From the NCBI RefSeq assembly GCF_000753735.1, contig NZ_JPIN01000004.1, forward strand, positions 1 to 64,000: a stretch of DNA of 64,000 nt. Reading direction: 5' to 3'. A program made the position numbers and the translations under genes. Positions 52,256 through 61,406 of the stretch are shown piece after piece. The DNA comes from Pseudidiomarina atlantica (GTDB lineage: Bacteria; Pseudomonadota; Gammaproteobacteria; Enterobacterales; Alteromonadaceae). Position 1 is the stretch's first letter; the number at the start of each line of letters is the position of its first letter. The notes beneath the pieces were generated by a model. The model was not told the origin of the DNA, ran no database searches, and worked only from the letters and a program-made list of their open reading frames with translations.

Positions 52256-52951
52256 ATGAAATTTAGTTACTTTTACGACCGCGCCGTAGCACGCAAAGGT
52301 GAAAAGGGAGTGCAGGAACGACTGCCAAAGTTGGCTCCCGTAGGCTGGCTTGAGCAGCAATCAGATGCCTTTTTTCTAGCTGAAATCACCCGTGGCATTT
52401 TTCGTGCGGGCTTTGTTTGGCGCATCATTGACGCGAAATGGCCGGGCTTTGAAGAGGCGTTTAGCGGCTTCGTACCGCTGTACTGGCAGCAAGTGCCGCC
52501 CGAGCGACTTGAGCAGCTTGCCGATGATCAGCGCATAGTGCGTAATTGGCAAAAAATAGAAACAGTACCGGTCAATGCCCGCATGATTGTCGAAGCGAGC
52601 GAGAGCCACGGTAGTTTTGGTAAGTTTTTGGCGCAATGGCCGAGTGCCGACCAATTCGGTCTATTGCAGCACTTCAAGGAACATGGTGCGCGGCTTGCTG
52701 GCGCAACACCGCAATTTTTCCTGCGTCGCATTGGCTGGGACGGCTTTATTTTATCCAGCGATGTCGTGACCGCATTACGTAATCATCGGTTGCTGGAGGC
52801 CTCGCCAACGAGTAAAAAAGGTTTGCAGCAAGCGCAACACTGGTTCAATCAATGGCATGACGAAACCGGTCTGCCCTATAGCCATCTGTCGCGTATCGTT
52901 TCCCTCACCATTGACGCGCGTGCCGCTGAGCGCCCCACGAAAAAAGTCTAA
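52256..52951 (+). CDS. DNA-3-methyladenine glycosylase I (Tag)-like protein
   Basis: The 231-residue protein follows the Tag fold (COG2818): FFLAEITRGIFRAGFVWRIID corresponds to the substrate pocket helix, DQRIVRNWQKIETVPVNARM to the central helix pair, and the C-terminal part is a helix-hairpin-helix with IGWDGFILSSDVV. Canonical E. coli Tag binds zinc through a Cys near residue 4 and residues near its C-terminal end; neither Cys is present here (there is no Cys in the protein), so this is the zinc-free subgroup. It probably excises 3-methyladenine or related alkylated bases. It lies just before the BlaI-type repressor on the same strand. Confidence 0.85.
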   Translation: MKFSYFYDRAVARKGEKGVQERLPKLAPVGWLEQQSDAFFLAEITRGIFRAGFVWRIIDAKWPGFEEAFSGFVPLYWQQVPPERLEQLADDQRIVRNWQKIETVPVNARMIVEASESHGSFGKFLAQWPSADQFGLLQHFKEHGARLAGATPQFFLRRIGWDGFILSSDVVTALRNHRLLEASPTSKKGLQQAQHWFNQWHDETGLPYSHLSRIVSLTIDARAAERPTKKV

Positions 52952-52958
52952 GTAAAAT

Positions 52959-53006
52959 TTGACAGTTTAGATTACATGTGTAATCTTTTTGATTACAAAC
53001 GTAATC
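52959..53006 (+). promoter_or_regulatory. Promoter with tandem BlaI-type operators
   Basis: TTGACA (52959-52964) and TAATCT (52981-52986) are -35 and -10 candidates with a 16-base spacer. The palindrome GATTACATGTGTAATC (52970-52985) contains TACA-N2-TGTA, the core of BlaI/MecI operators, and covers the -10 region. A second copy, GATTACAAACGTAATC, lies at 52991-53006, centres 21 bp apart (two turns), with one core mismatch. Confidence 0.85.
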
Positions 53007-53018
53007 GAAAGGTGTCTT

Positions 53019-53399
53019 ATGATTGAAATTAGCAATGCCGAATTGGCTGTCATGAAAGTGCTGTGGCATGAAGCTCCGCTTCCTGCCGCTGACATTGTCA
53101 CGCGTTTGCAACAGACGCAGGATTGGCAAGCCAAAACTATCAAAACGCTGCTCAATCGTCTGGTGCAAAAAGGAGCCTTAAGTTTCGAGCAACAGGGCCG
53201 CGCCTACCTCTACCAACCCACTATTGCCGAATCTGATTATCAATTGCATGCCGGACAAAGCTTTGTTCAGCGTTTGTTCGCGGGCAAGGTCACGCCCTTA
53301 GTCGCGACCTTCGCCGCCGCTGAGCAGCTGAGTAAAGATGATATTGCTGAACTCAAGGCTTTGGTGGCGCAACTGGAGCAGGAGCAAAACGATGTTTGA
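53019..53399 (+). CDS. BlaI/MecI/CopY-family transcriptional repressor
   Basis: The 126-residue winged-helix repressor (NAELAVMKVLWHEAPLPAADIV, KTIKTLLNRLVQKGALSFEQQGRAYLY) matches the BlaI/MecI family, whose members bind TACA-N-TGTA sites as dimers and are released by proteolysis when the partner sensor peptidase is activated. Here the two operators stand right before it, so it should repress its own operon. ATG 53019 has AAAGG upstream; a longer frame would start inside the operator. It overlaps the M56 gene by 8 bases. No beta-lactamase or copper gene is adjacent, so the regulated stress is not drug resistance by that route. Confidence 0.95.
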   Translation: MIEISNAELAVMKVLWHEAPLPAADIVTRLQQTQDWQAKTIKTLLNRLVQKGALSFEQQGRAYLYQPTIAESDYQLHAGQSFVQRLFAGKVTPLVATFAAAEQLSKDDIAELKALVAQLEQEQNDV

Positions 53400-54528
53400 A
53401 TGGCTACTTAACGGGACTATTGTCATTGCTGTAATAGGTACGCTGCGACTCGTTAGCCATCGTTGGCTGTTGCAACAACTGGGTGCAGTCACGCTCTACA
53501 GTTTGTGGTTAGTGCTACCCATGTCGCTCATGCTGCTGGTTCTTGCAAACTTCTGGCCGCAACAACAGGTCAACAGCGCTGCTTGGCTGTGGGTCGTTGA
53601 AGCACAGCAGCAAGTACAGCAAATGGCGATGCAAAATCACAGTAGTTGGCTGGTCGTAAGTTGGCTTGTGGGCGTGACATTAGCATTGGCCTGGTTGGTG
53701 TCTCGCTGGCCTCTGTTGCAGCCAAAATGGCAGCTAGGACGCTTGCGGGTGGTGCGTACGCCGCGAGGCGAGAGCCCAGCAATGACAGGGATTCTGCGGC
53801 CGACGCTGTTGCTACCACGTGACTTTGCGCAACGTTTCAGTGCACAGCAACGTCATCTTATTCTCATGCACGAGCAGCAGCATTGGTTGCGCGCAGATAC
53901 TAGCGCCAACTTACTTGCTTACTTTGTTTGTGCAGTCTTTTGGTTTCATCCAGTAGCTTGGTTGTGTTACCGCAGATTCCGCCGTGATCAAGAACTCGCT
54001 TGTGATGCCCAGGTGTTAGCTGATGCAGCACCTAGACAGCGGGCAAGTTATGCGCAGGCGTTATTACAGGTAGCGGCTACGACTCAACTGGGGCCGCAGT
54101 ACAACCCCAATCTTTATCGCTATGGAGCATACAACACTATGAAAGAACGGATACAACTATTGAAACAACCACAACGCTTGCGTTATTTGCCTATGGTTTG
54201 CGCGACTTTGGTGAGTTTGGCCGTCGTCGGTGCATGGCAAGCGCCAGTAATAGCCGCAAACAGTCAGCAAAGTGAAGCTACGCCGATTGTTCGGATCAAT
54301 CCTAGCTACCCAACAACTGCTGCAGAGCAAGGCATCGAAGGGCAAGTCACACTGAGCTTTAGTATCACCACTGATGGTAAAGTCAGCGATGTCGAAGTTG
54401 TGGAATCGCAGCCTCAAGGCGTGTTTGATGAGGCTGCGGTAGCAGCTTTGCAGAAATGGCGTTACCACCCAGAGCATGCTGGCGCAGGGCATAAGGTTGC
54501 CCTGGCCTTTCAGCTTGCGAGTGAGTAA
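53392..54528 (+). CDS. BlaR1/MecR1-like M56 membrane peptidase with C-terminal TonB domain
   Basis: The 378-residue protein has N-terminal membrane helices (about residues 3-20, 30-55, 85-105), then the M56 zinc peptidase with H-E-Q-Q-H at residues 160-164 (LILMHEQQHWLRAD), RRDQELACDAQVL as the third-ligand region, and a further membrane segment near 275-295. The last 80 residues (RINPSYPTTAAEQGIEGQVTL, FDEAAVAALQKWRYHP) are a TonB C-terminal domain in the periplasm, in place of the penicillin-binding sensor of BlaR1. It would cleave the repressor encoded in front of it when its periplasmic domain meets a signal. The 3' end touches the gor gene. Confidence 0.93.
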   Translation: MFEWLLNGTIVIAVIGTLRLVSHRWLLQQLGAVTLYSLWLVLPMSLMLLVLANFWPQQQVNSAAWLWVVEAQQQVQQMAMQNHSSWLVVSWLVGVTLALAWLVSRWPLLQPKWQLGRLRVVRTPRGESPAMTGILRPTLLLPRDFAQRFSAQQRHLILMHEQQHWLRADTSANLLAYFVCAVFWFHPVAWLCYRRFRRDQELACDAQVLADAAPRQRASYAQALLQVAATTQLGPQYNPNLYRYGAYNTMKERIQLLKQPQRLRYLPMVCATLVSLAVVGAWQAPVIAANSQQSEATPIVRINPSYPTTAAEQGIEGQVTLSFSITTDGKVSDVEVVESQPQGVFDEAAVAALQKWRYHPEHAGAGHKVALAFQLASE

Positions 54529-55884
54529 TTAACGTAAGGTAACGAATTCTTCGGCGCTAGTGGGGTGCAATGCCACAGTAGCGTCGAAGTCTGCTTTAGT
54601 TGCGCCCATTTTCATCGCTACCGCAAAACCTTGAAGGATCTCGTCCATGCCTTCACCGATACCATGCATCCCGACCACTTTTTCTTCGTCGCCAACACAC
54701 ACCAGTTTAAAGGTGCTTAAAGCCCGATGTGGCGTGACTGCATTGTACATGGCCGCGAATTTCGAGCGATAGACTTTGACATTGCCATCACCATATTTAG
54801 CAACCGCTTCGACTTCTGTCAGACCGACCGTGCCAATCGGCGGATGGCTAAAGACGATGGTGGGGATTTGGCTGTAATCCATATGTGCGTCTGGCAGTTC
54901 TGGGTTAAACAGGCGTTCGGCGAGTAGTCGTCCAGCTTTGATCGCTACCGGCGTTAATTGCGCTTCGCCAGTGATATCACCCACCGCATAAATACCTTTC
55001 ACATTGGTGTTTTGGTACTTATCGGTGCGAATAAAACCAACCGGGTCAGCTTCGACACCAGCTGCTTCCAGATTGATTTTATCTGTTGCAGGTTCACGAC
55101 CAATGGCCCAGACCAAGCAATCAACACCTTCAATCACGTCGCCGCCTTCGGTGTGCACCGTCAGTAAGCCATCGTCATTCTTAACCACTTTGGCAACACT
55201 CGCGTGCGTGTGTAGGGTCGGACCGTCTTGCGCTAAGCGTTCGAGTAGGGCATTGGTAATGTCCTCATCGAAATACCGCAACGGACGGTCGCGACGCACC
55301 AATAAATGCGCGTCAGTACCCAATGCATGGAGCACGCCGGCAATTTCCACAGCAATATAGCCGGCGCCGACCACCACTGCTTTGTTGGGGCGCTCTTCTA
55401 ATGCGAAGAAACCATCAGAATCAATCCCGTACTCAGCACCTTCGCACGTCGGGATAATCGGCCGAGCGCCCACAGCAATGGTGATATGGTCTGCGGTAAT
55501 GTGTTCACCATTCACTTCAACCGTGTTTTTATCCACGAACCGAGCAAACCCCTCGATGTAGTCCACACCGTTGCTCTCGAAACCACGTTGATAACCGCCG
55601 TGAATACGCTCAATATAGGCTTCGCGATTGTCCACCAGCGTTTTCCAACTGAAACCGGTTTGCTCAAGCTTAAAACCGTAGGCTTCGCTGTATTTCAAAG
55701 CTTCGGCGATGTGCGCGCCATACCACATGACTTTTTTCGGAACACAGCCGACATTGACACAGGTACCACCGACAGCCTTGGCTTCAATCACTGCCGCCTT
55801 AGCGCCGCGAATGGCTGCACGATTGGCGGAGGCAATGCCACCACTGCCAGCACCAATCGCTAAATAATCGTAATGTCGAGTCAT
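54529..55884 (-). CDS. gor: Glutathione-disulfide reductase
   Basis: Gor reduces oxidised glutathione with NADPH. The 451-residue product (E. coli 450) has the FAD-binding [14 protein letters not shown], the redox disulfide [16 protein letters not shown], the NADP-binding [13 protein letters not shown] and the arginine-containing LVRRDRPLR that selects NADPH, and the C-terminal [13 protein letters not shown] with the catalytic His and Glu. Its stop codon follows directly the stop of the M56 gene on the other strand (no gap). Upstream region before 55884 has no recognised operator. Confidence 0.96.
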   Translation of the reverse strand: MTRHYDYLAIGAGSGGIASANRAAIRGAKAAVIEAKAVGGTCVNVGCVPKKVMWYGAHIAEALKYSEAYGFKLEQTGFSWKTLVDNREAYIERIHGGYQRGFESNGVDYIEGFARFVDKNTVEVNGEHITADHITIAVGARPIIPTCEGAEYGIDSDGFFALEERPNKAVVVGAGYIAVEIAGVLHALGTDAHLLVRRDRPLRYFDEDITNALLERLAQDGPTLHTHASVAKVVKNDDGLLTVHTEGGDVIEGVDCLVWAIGREPATDKINLEAAGVEADPVGFIRTDKYQNTNVKGIYAVGDITGEAQLTPVAIKAGRLLAERLFNPELPDAHMDYSQIPTIVFSHPPIGTVGLTEVEAVAKYGDGNVKVYRSKFAAMYNAVTPHRALSTFKLVCVGDEEKVVGMHGIGEGMDEILQGFAVAMKMGATKADFDATVALHPTSAEEFVTLR

Positions 55885-56011
55885 GCGTTGTACTCCTGTT
55901 ACATGCTAATCTGTGAAAAACGTAATTTTTAAAAAGTAGGCGGGCTGTATGATTACCTAAAACCACACAGTCTGCAATGCAACCAAGGTCTCAGGCGAGC
56001 TGAAATAACCG

Positions 56012-56722
56012 ATGACGGCTATCTATCCAATCTATCGTAGTAAGCGCAGACGGACGCTTGCGATCAAAATTCGTGACGGGCAAGTTGAAATTAGGGCGCC
56101 TTGGCATTTGTCAGAGCGCCGCATTCAGGCCTTTGTTGCGGCTAAACACGATTGGATCAACAAGCATTTGTCGCGTCAACAGCAGCAACTTGCCGACTTT
56201 AGGGTGCGTCGTTGGCAGTCCGGTGAGCGTTTGCGTTGGCTTGGCGAGCCACTCACTTTGGTGGTGCAAACCCATACCCGCAAAAGCTGTCGGCGTGTGG
56301 CTAATAGTTTGCAAGTCACGGTGACGCCGCGTGCTAATCCACAAAAAGAACCGCGCGGCATGATTCGTCAATGGTATCAGCACCACGCGCAGGCTTGGTT
56401 GGATGCTTTTTTTGTCAATGAGTGGCCACACGACCATGTGTTACGCCCACAGAGCTGGGGTGTCGGGCACTTCTCGAGCAAGTGGGGGCATTGCACCCGC
56501 AAGGGCGAATTAAAGTTTTCGTGGAAGCTGTGGTTGGCGCCAGAGTGGGTGGTGCGGAATGTGGTGATTCATGAGTTGTGTCACTTGCAAGAATTCAACC
56601 ATAGCGCGCGCTTTTGGCAACTTGTCGCACAGCATTCTGAAGATTATCAAGCAGCGGAAAAGTGGCTTCGTCAGCACGGCATGACCGTGCTGAACGAAAC
56701 CTATCTCGATTATCGTGACTGA
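56012..56722 (+). CDS. ygjP: YgjP-like metallopeptidase-fold protein (DUF45)
   Basis: The 236-residue protein shows the DUF45/YgjP pattern: LSERRIQAFVAAKHDWINKHL, QSWGVGHFSSKWGHCTRKGELKFSWKL (seen as SKWGHCTRKGELKFSWKL) and the zinc motif VIHELCHLQEFNHSARFW, where H-E-L-C-H supplies the two His and Glu. Family members have the SprT/WLM zincin fold, though E. coli YgjP is reported as a UTP pyrophosphatase. Which activity holds here cannot be judged. Ribosome site before ATG 56012 is weak. It ends 1 base before the opposite DPP-IV gene. Confidence 0.88.
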   Translation: MTAIYPIYRSKRRRTLAIKIRDGQVEIRAPWHLSERRIQAFVAAKHDWINKHLSRQQQQLADFRVRRWQSGERLRWLGEPLTLVVQTHTRKSCRRVANSLQVTVTPRANPQKEPRGMIRQWYQHHAQAWLDAFFVNEWPHDHVLRPQSWGVGHFSSKWGHCTRKGELKFSWKLWLAPEWVVRNVVIHELCHLQEFNHSARFWQLVAQHSEDYQAAEKWLRQHGMTVLNETYLDYRD

Positions 56723-56723
56723 A

Positions 56724-59027
56724 TTACTGCGGTTGCGCGCCAAGTGGCAAGTGTTCGCGTAAAAAGTCAGTCATCATGGTACGCAGGTGCAAAGTGGTTC
56801 CTTCACCTTCGTTGATACCGTGCGTCCGGTTCGGGTAAGCAAAGAACTCGAACTGTTTACCATGCTTAACCAACTCGTTGACCAAGCGCTCTGAGCCTTG
56901 GAAATGCACGTTATCGTCGCCAGTACCGTGCACCAACAGCAAATCACCTTGCAGGTTCGCAGCGTGGGTAATCGCTGAAGTCTCGCGGTAACTTTCCGCT
57001 GCTTCCGGCAGTAAACCTGAATAACGCTCTTGGTAAATAGTGTCATACAAGGTTAAGTCAGGCACTGGCGCCAAAGCGATACCAACGTCATAAGCGTCCG
57101 GATAGCGGAACAAGGCGTTCAACGTTTGCGAACCGCCACCACTGTGACCCCAAATGGCAACACGATCTGCATCAATAAATGACCAGCGCTCGAGCATGGC
57201 TTGCAGCGCATCGTATTGATCACGAACGGTCACTACACCCAGATTCTTGTATATCGAGCGGCGCCAGTCGTATCCGCGTGGCGAGCGGGTACCGCGGTTA
57301 TCGATGGAAGCGACAATATAGCCCTGCTGGGTAAGGTAGGTATGCCATAAGAAGCGCTCACCGCCCCAACTATTGCTGACGGTTTGGCCCCAAGGTTCAC
57401 CGTAAACGTAGAACACAATCGGGTATTCTTTGTTCGGGTCAAAGTTGGCCGGTTTCATCAAGAAGCCGTCAAGCGCTAAGCCGTCGCGCGCGCTAACTTG
57501 AAAGAATTCAAACTCACCTTTGGCCAAGTCGTCAATACGAGCTTGCACTTCAGCATTGTCTTGAATCATGCGGATGCGTTGGTGGTCAGGCAAGCTAATC
57601 ATGTCGATTTGCGGCACTTGCTGAGCACTCGAGTAGGTGTGTACCGCATATTGAGCATCAGCCGAAAGCTGATAGCCATGGGTGCCCGCTTGCGCGGGAG
57701 TTAAGCGCTCAAGCTTGCCACTACCGTCAAGGCTAGCGCGCAATAAATAACGCTCTAGCGGTGTATCTGGCGAAGCAATAAAATACACCCAGCCTTGCTC
57801 CTCGTTGATTTGCAGCACTTCTACTACATCCCACTTGCCGCGGGTAATTGCGGTGGCGCGGCCACTGTCGCGATCGATACGATACAGATGGCGGAAGCCA
57901 CTGCGTTCACTTAACCAGGTAAAGGCATCACCATTGTCGATAAACTGCACGTCGTCGACATATTCGGCCCAGCTTTCGGTGGTTTCACGCACGACCTCCG
58001 CTACTTCGCCATTGTCCGCGTTAGCCAAGAAGGCGCGATTCACCGCTTGCGAACGGGTCAGTTGTTGAATGAAGAGTTGCTCAGAATTACCGGCCCATTG
58101 CATGCGCACCAAATAGTGCTGGCGCGGATCGCCGGGGACTTTCATCCAGGTGGTCTCCCCACCGTCCGCAGGCATTACGCCGATACGCATCGCGGCATTG
58201 GTTTCACCAACTTTTGGGTAGGGGAAGGTTTTCAGGGTTGGATACAAGGTATCGGTATTATTGATCATGGTGAAGATCGGCGTGCCTTCGGTATCGAGCT
58301 GCCAATACGCGATACTCTCACCATCAGGGCTCCAGCGAAACCCATCACGCAGGAAGAATTCTTCTTCGTTCACCCAATCAAAAGTACCGTTGACGATGGT
58401 GTCATCGCCGTCCGTCGTCAGTTGAGTGATCTTACCGTCGCTGAGGCGCTCAACATAAATATTGTTCTGCATCACGTATGCAACGCGCGTACCGGCAGGG
58501 TCGAACTTGGCGAATTGTAAAGTCGAAGGCTCAGCAAAGGTGCCAAGTTGACTTAAGCGCCGCGTAGTTAAATCGAACACCCAATAATCGCCCAAGGTGT
58601 GGGTACGCCACGAGCGTTTGGTGTTAGTGAAGATCAGTAGCTTACTGGCATCTTCCGACCAATGGTAATCAGCAACCGCCAAAGGTTCATCCCAGCCCCG
58701 TGGCATCAGTTCTTGAGCCGAAACGAGAACCGTGCGTTGCTGGGTTTCTGGATGATAACGCACCAAGTCACGTCCCGCGCCCTCAGCCGCTTCTAACGTG
58801 GTGTAGCCGCTGCCATCAGCGAGCCAACGCGTGGGGGGTACACCGCGCGGCGAATAATCCCGTGTGCTGTACATTTGTTCTAGGGTAAGCGCGGTACCAG
58901 CAAGTGGCGCCGCGGTGGTTTCCGCTACCCGAGTGGTGGTCGGTGTTGTGGTACAACCCGCTAGGACTAATGCTGCGCTGGCGAACGCAAGGTTGCGCAA
59001 GAACTGCGATTTTGAGTTTGAAAACAT
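56724..59027 (-). CDS. Dipeptidyl-peptidase IV-type S9 peptidase, lipoprotein
   Basis: The 767-residue product has a lipoprotein signal ending LVLAGC (Cys near residue 24). The N-terminal beta-propeller covers about 60-490 (DWVNEEEFFLRDGFRWSPDG with the conserved double Glu that binds the peptide amino end). The alpha/beta-hydrolase domain follows, with the catalytic Ser629 in WGHSGGGSQ, the Asp in LLVHGTGDDNVHF and the His in YPNRTHGI. DPP-IV releases X-Pro or X-Ala dipeptides, typical of collagen- and protein-digesting bacteria. ATG 59027 has AAAGGAA upstream and yields the signal peptide; a 49-residue extension into the prlC promoter is unlikely. Confidence 0.95.
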   Translation of the reverse strand: MFSNSKSQFLRNLAFASAALVLAGCTTTPTTTRVAETTAAPLAGTALTLEQMYSTRDYSPRGVPPTRWLADGSGYTTLEAAEGAGRDLVRYHPETQQRTVLVSAQELMPRGWDEPLAVADYHWSEDASKLLIFTNTKRSWRTHTLGDYWVFDLTTRRLSQLGTFAEPSTLQFAKFDPAGTRVAYVMQNNIYVERLSDGKITQLTTDGDDTIVNGTFDWVNEEEFFLRDGFRWSPDGESIAYWQLDTEGTPIFTMINNTDTLYPTLKTFPYPKVGETNAAMRIGVMPADGGETTWMKVPGDPRQHYLVRMQWAGNSEQLFIQQLTRSQAVNRAFLANADNGEVAEVVRETTESWAEYVDDVQFIDNGDAFTWLSERSGFRHLYRIDRDSGRATAITRGKWDVVEVLQINEEQGWVYFIASPDTPLERYLLRASLDGSGKLERLTPAQAGTHGYQLSADAQYAVHTYSSAQQVPQIDMISLPDHQRIRMIQDNAEVQARIDDLAKGEFEFFQVSARDGLALDGFLMKPANFDPNKEYPIVFYVYGEPWGQTVSNSWGGERFLWHTYLTQQGYIVASIDNRGTRSPRGYDWRRSIYKNLGVVTVRDQYDALQAMLERWSFIDADRVAIWGHSGGGSQTLNALFRYPDAYDVGIALAPVPDLTLYDTIYQERYSGLLPEAAESYRETSAITHAANLQGDLLLVHGTGDDNVHFQGSERLVNELVKHGKQFEFFAYPNRTHGINEGEGTTLHLRTMMTDFLREHLPLGAQPQ

Positions 59028-59131
59028 CGGTGTTTCCTTTGTTATTTTTAGCGATGACCTTGAAAAAAGCAGTGTCGGCCAAACATCTTCTGTAAAGTAG
59101 TTACACAGCGCATTATTCAAGAGGACGTCGC

Positions 59132-61195
59132 ATGAGTCAAAACCCTTTGTTAAGCGAGTACCATTTACCGCCATTTGCTGACATCAAACCCGAGCACATT
59201 GTGCCGGCCATCGAGCAGCGCATTGCCGACTGCAAAACCACGATTGAGCAGGTGATCAAGACGGGCGAATTCACTTGGCAAGGGTTGGTGGCACCACTCG
59301 AAGAGGTTGACGACTTGCTAGAACGCAGTTGGTCACCGGTGTCACACCTCAATTCGGTAATCAGTTCCGACAGCTTGCGCGAGGCACATGATGCCTGTCT
59401 TCCGCTCTTAAGCGAGTACGGCACTTTTGTGGGGCAGCACGAAGGGCTATTTAAAGCATTTAAAGTCTTACATGAAAGTGCTGAGTTTAACGATTTGAGC
59501 GAAGCCCAGCAGAAAGTAGTGACCGATACCCTGCGTGATTTTGAGTTATCGGGCATTGCATTGCCAGATGCACAGAAGCAGCGCTACGCCGAAATCCAAA
59601 CGCGTCTGTCAGAACTCGCCTCGACCTTCAGCAATCATTTACTGGATGCTACCGATAGCTGGCACTATTTAGTAACAGACGAAGCGCAGTTGGCGGGTTT
59701 GCCTGAGAGTGCAATCGAGGCAGCCGCCGCAGCGGCGGTTGAAAATGATCAACAGGGTTGGCGCTTCGGTTTATCGATTCCAAGTTATTTGCCGGTTATG
59801 ACTTATGCCGATAACGCTGAGCTGCGTAAGACGCTGTATCAAGCGTTTACCACGCGTGCATCGGAGCAAGGACCACAAGCAGGTCAGTTTGATAACTCGG
59901 CGGTGATGGCGGAAACTTTAGCGTTGCGTCACGAATTGGCGTTGTTGTTAGGCTTTCCTAACTATGCTGAGTTGAGCCTCGCCACTAAAATGGCTGAATC
60001 AGCTGAGCAAGTCGAAAGTTTCCTCGAAGACTTAGCACGTCGCTCTTTGCCGCAAGCTCATGCCGACTTTGCTGAAGTACTCGAGTTTGCTAAACAAGAA
60101 TACGGTGTTGGCGAGCTTGAAGCCTGGGATATCGCTTATTTCAGCGAAAAACTCAAGCAACAGAAGTACGCCATTTCCGATGAAGAATTGCGTCCATACT
60201 TCCCGGAGCAGCAAGTTCTTAAGGGCTTATTTAGTGTGGTCGAACAGCTGTTTGGCATGCGTGTCGATGAGCAGCCAACGCCATCAAGCTACCATGAAAA
60301 TGTGCGCTATTTTGTTATCCGCGATAGCAATGACGACGTGCGTGGCAGCTTTTTCTTAGATTTGTATGCGCGTAATGGCAAGCGTGGCGGTGCGTGGATG
60401 GCGGAGTGTGCAGTACGGCGTATCACCAGCAAACAAAGCCTACAGTTGCCAGTTGCCTATCTAACCTGCAATTTTAACAAGCCCGTGGGTGATAAACCGG
60501 CGCTGTTTACCCATGACGAAGTGCTGACGTTATTCCATGAATTCGGTCATGGCTTGCATCATATGCTAACCAAAGTCGATGTTGCTGGGGTATCGGGCAT
60601 TAATGGTGTGGCATGGGATGCCGTTGAGTTGCCGTCGCAGTTTCTCGAGAACTGGTGTTGGGAACCACAAGCCTTAGCGCTTATCTCAGGGCACTATCAA
60701 ACCGGTGAACCCTTACCGGAAAACATGCTCAACAATATGCTCGCAGCGCGTAATTTCCAGTCCGCCATGCAAATGGTGCGGCAGCTTGAGTTTAGCTTGT
60801 TCGATTTACGCATTCATCGTGATTACGATCCAGCGCAAGGCGATCAAATTCAAGCCATTCTCGATCAGGTTCGTGAGCAAGTCGCAGTGCGCAAGCCGCC
60901 AAGCTATAACCGTTTCCAGCATAGTTTCGGGCATATTTTTGCCGGTGGTTACGCGGCTGGCTATTACAGTTACAAGTGGGCAGAAGTGTTATCAGCTGAT
61001 GCCTACAGCCGCTTTGAAGAAGAAGGCATCTTTAATCGTTCGGTCGGCCAAGATTTTCTAGAAGCGATTCTGGAGCGCGGTGGTTCGCGTGAAGCGATGG
61101 ATTTATTTAAAGCGTTTCGTGGTCGTGAGCCGCAAGTGGATGCGCTGTTGCGCCACTCTGGTATCACTTCACAAGAACAGGCGGGTGCTGTTTAA
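59132..61195 (+). CDS. prlC: Oligopeptidase A (M3 family)
   Basis: OpdA degrades cytoplasmic oligopeptides, including cleaved signal peptides. The 687-residue product (E. coli 680) starts NPLLSEYHLPPFADIKPEHI, the family N terminus, and has the zinc motif TLFHEFGHGLHHML with H469, E470 and H473, and the third ligand Glu in LPSQFLENWCWEP. No signal peptide is present, which suits a cytoplasmic enzyme. GAGGAC precedes the ATG. The 3' end overlaps the DUF2970 gene on the opposite strand by 4 bases. Confidence 0.96.
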   Translation: MSQNPLLSEYHLPPFADIKPEHIVPAIEQRIADCKTTIEQVIKTGEFTWQGLVAPLEEVDDLLERSWSPVSHLNSVISSDSLREAHDACLPLLSEYGTFVGQHEGLFKAFKVLHESAEFNDLSEAQQKVVTDTLRDFELSGIALPDAQKQRYAEIQTRLSELASTFSNHLLDATDSWHYLVTDEAQLAGLPESAIEAAAAAAVENDQQGWRFGLSIPSYLPVMTYADNAELRKTLYQAFTTRASEQGPQAGQFDNSAVMAETLALRHELALLLGFPNYAELSLATKMAESAEQVESFLEDLARRSLPQAHADFAEVLEFAKQEYGVGELEAWDIAYFSEKLKQQKYAISDEELRPYFPEQQVLKGLFSVVEQLFGMRVDEQPTPSSYHENVRYFVIRDSNDDVRGSFFLDLYARNGKRGGAWMAECAVRRITSKQSLQLPVAYLTCNFNKPVGDKPALFTHDEVLTLFHEFGHGLHHMLTKVDVAGVSGINGVAWDAVELPSQFLENWCWEPQALALISGHYQTGEPLPENMLNNMLAARNFQSAMQMVRQLEFSLFDLRIHRDYDPAQGDQIQAILDQVREQVAVRKPPSYNRFQHSFGHIFAGGYAAGYYSYKWAEVLSADAYSRFEEEGIFNRSVGQDFLEAILERGGSREAMDLFKAFRGREPQVDALLRHSGITSQEQAGAV

Positions 61196-61392
61196 GGCAG
61201 CACCCAATTGACGATCAGCAGTAAGCTGACGACAAATAACACGATAAAGACAATACCCACGGCAATGTAGACCAGCGGACGCCCTTTCGCGAAGTCGCGT
61301 TGCCGATTCTCTTCGGTTTGCACACCAAAAAGCGCAGCTAGGACGCTGATAATCACACTAAAGAAATTAGGTTTGCTATCGCTGGTCATCAA
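61192..61392 (-). CDS. DUF2970 family small membrane protein
   Basis: The 66-residue product has two hydrophobic segments (about residues 9-22 and 42-62) joined by GVQTEENRQRDFAKGRP, the hallmark of DUF2970. Members are single small inner-membrane proteins of unknown role, common in gamma- and betaproteobacteria. It starts 14 bases after the 115-residue gene upstream, so the two are likely one transcript. Convergent with prlC; the stop codons overlap. Confidence 0.88.
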   Translation of the reverse strand: MMTSDSKPNFFSVIISVLAALFGVQTEENRQRDFAKGRPLVYIAVGIVFIVLFVVSLLLIVNWVLP

Positions 61393-61406
61393 CCGACCCG
61401 TTGCGA

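Noticed and set aside
53019-54528. BlaI/BlaR1-like genes as a beta-lactam resistance locus
   Set aside because: No beta-lactamase or penicillin-binding gene is near and the sensor has a TonB domain where BlaR1 has a penicillin-binding domain.
58047-58520. 157-codon open frame antisense to the DPP-IV gene
   Set aside because: It falls in the strong propeller part of the peptidase and has no support of its own.
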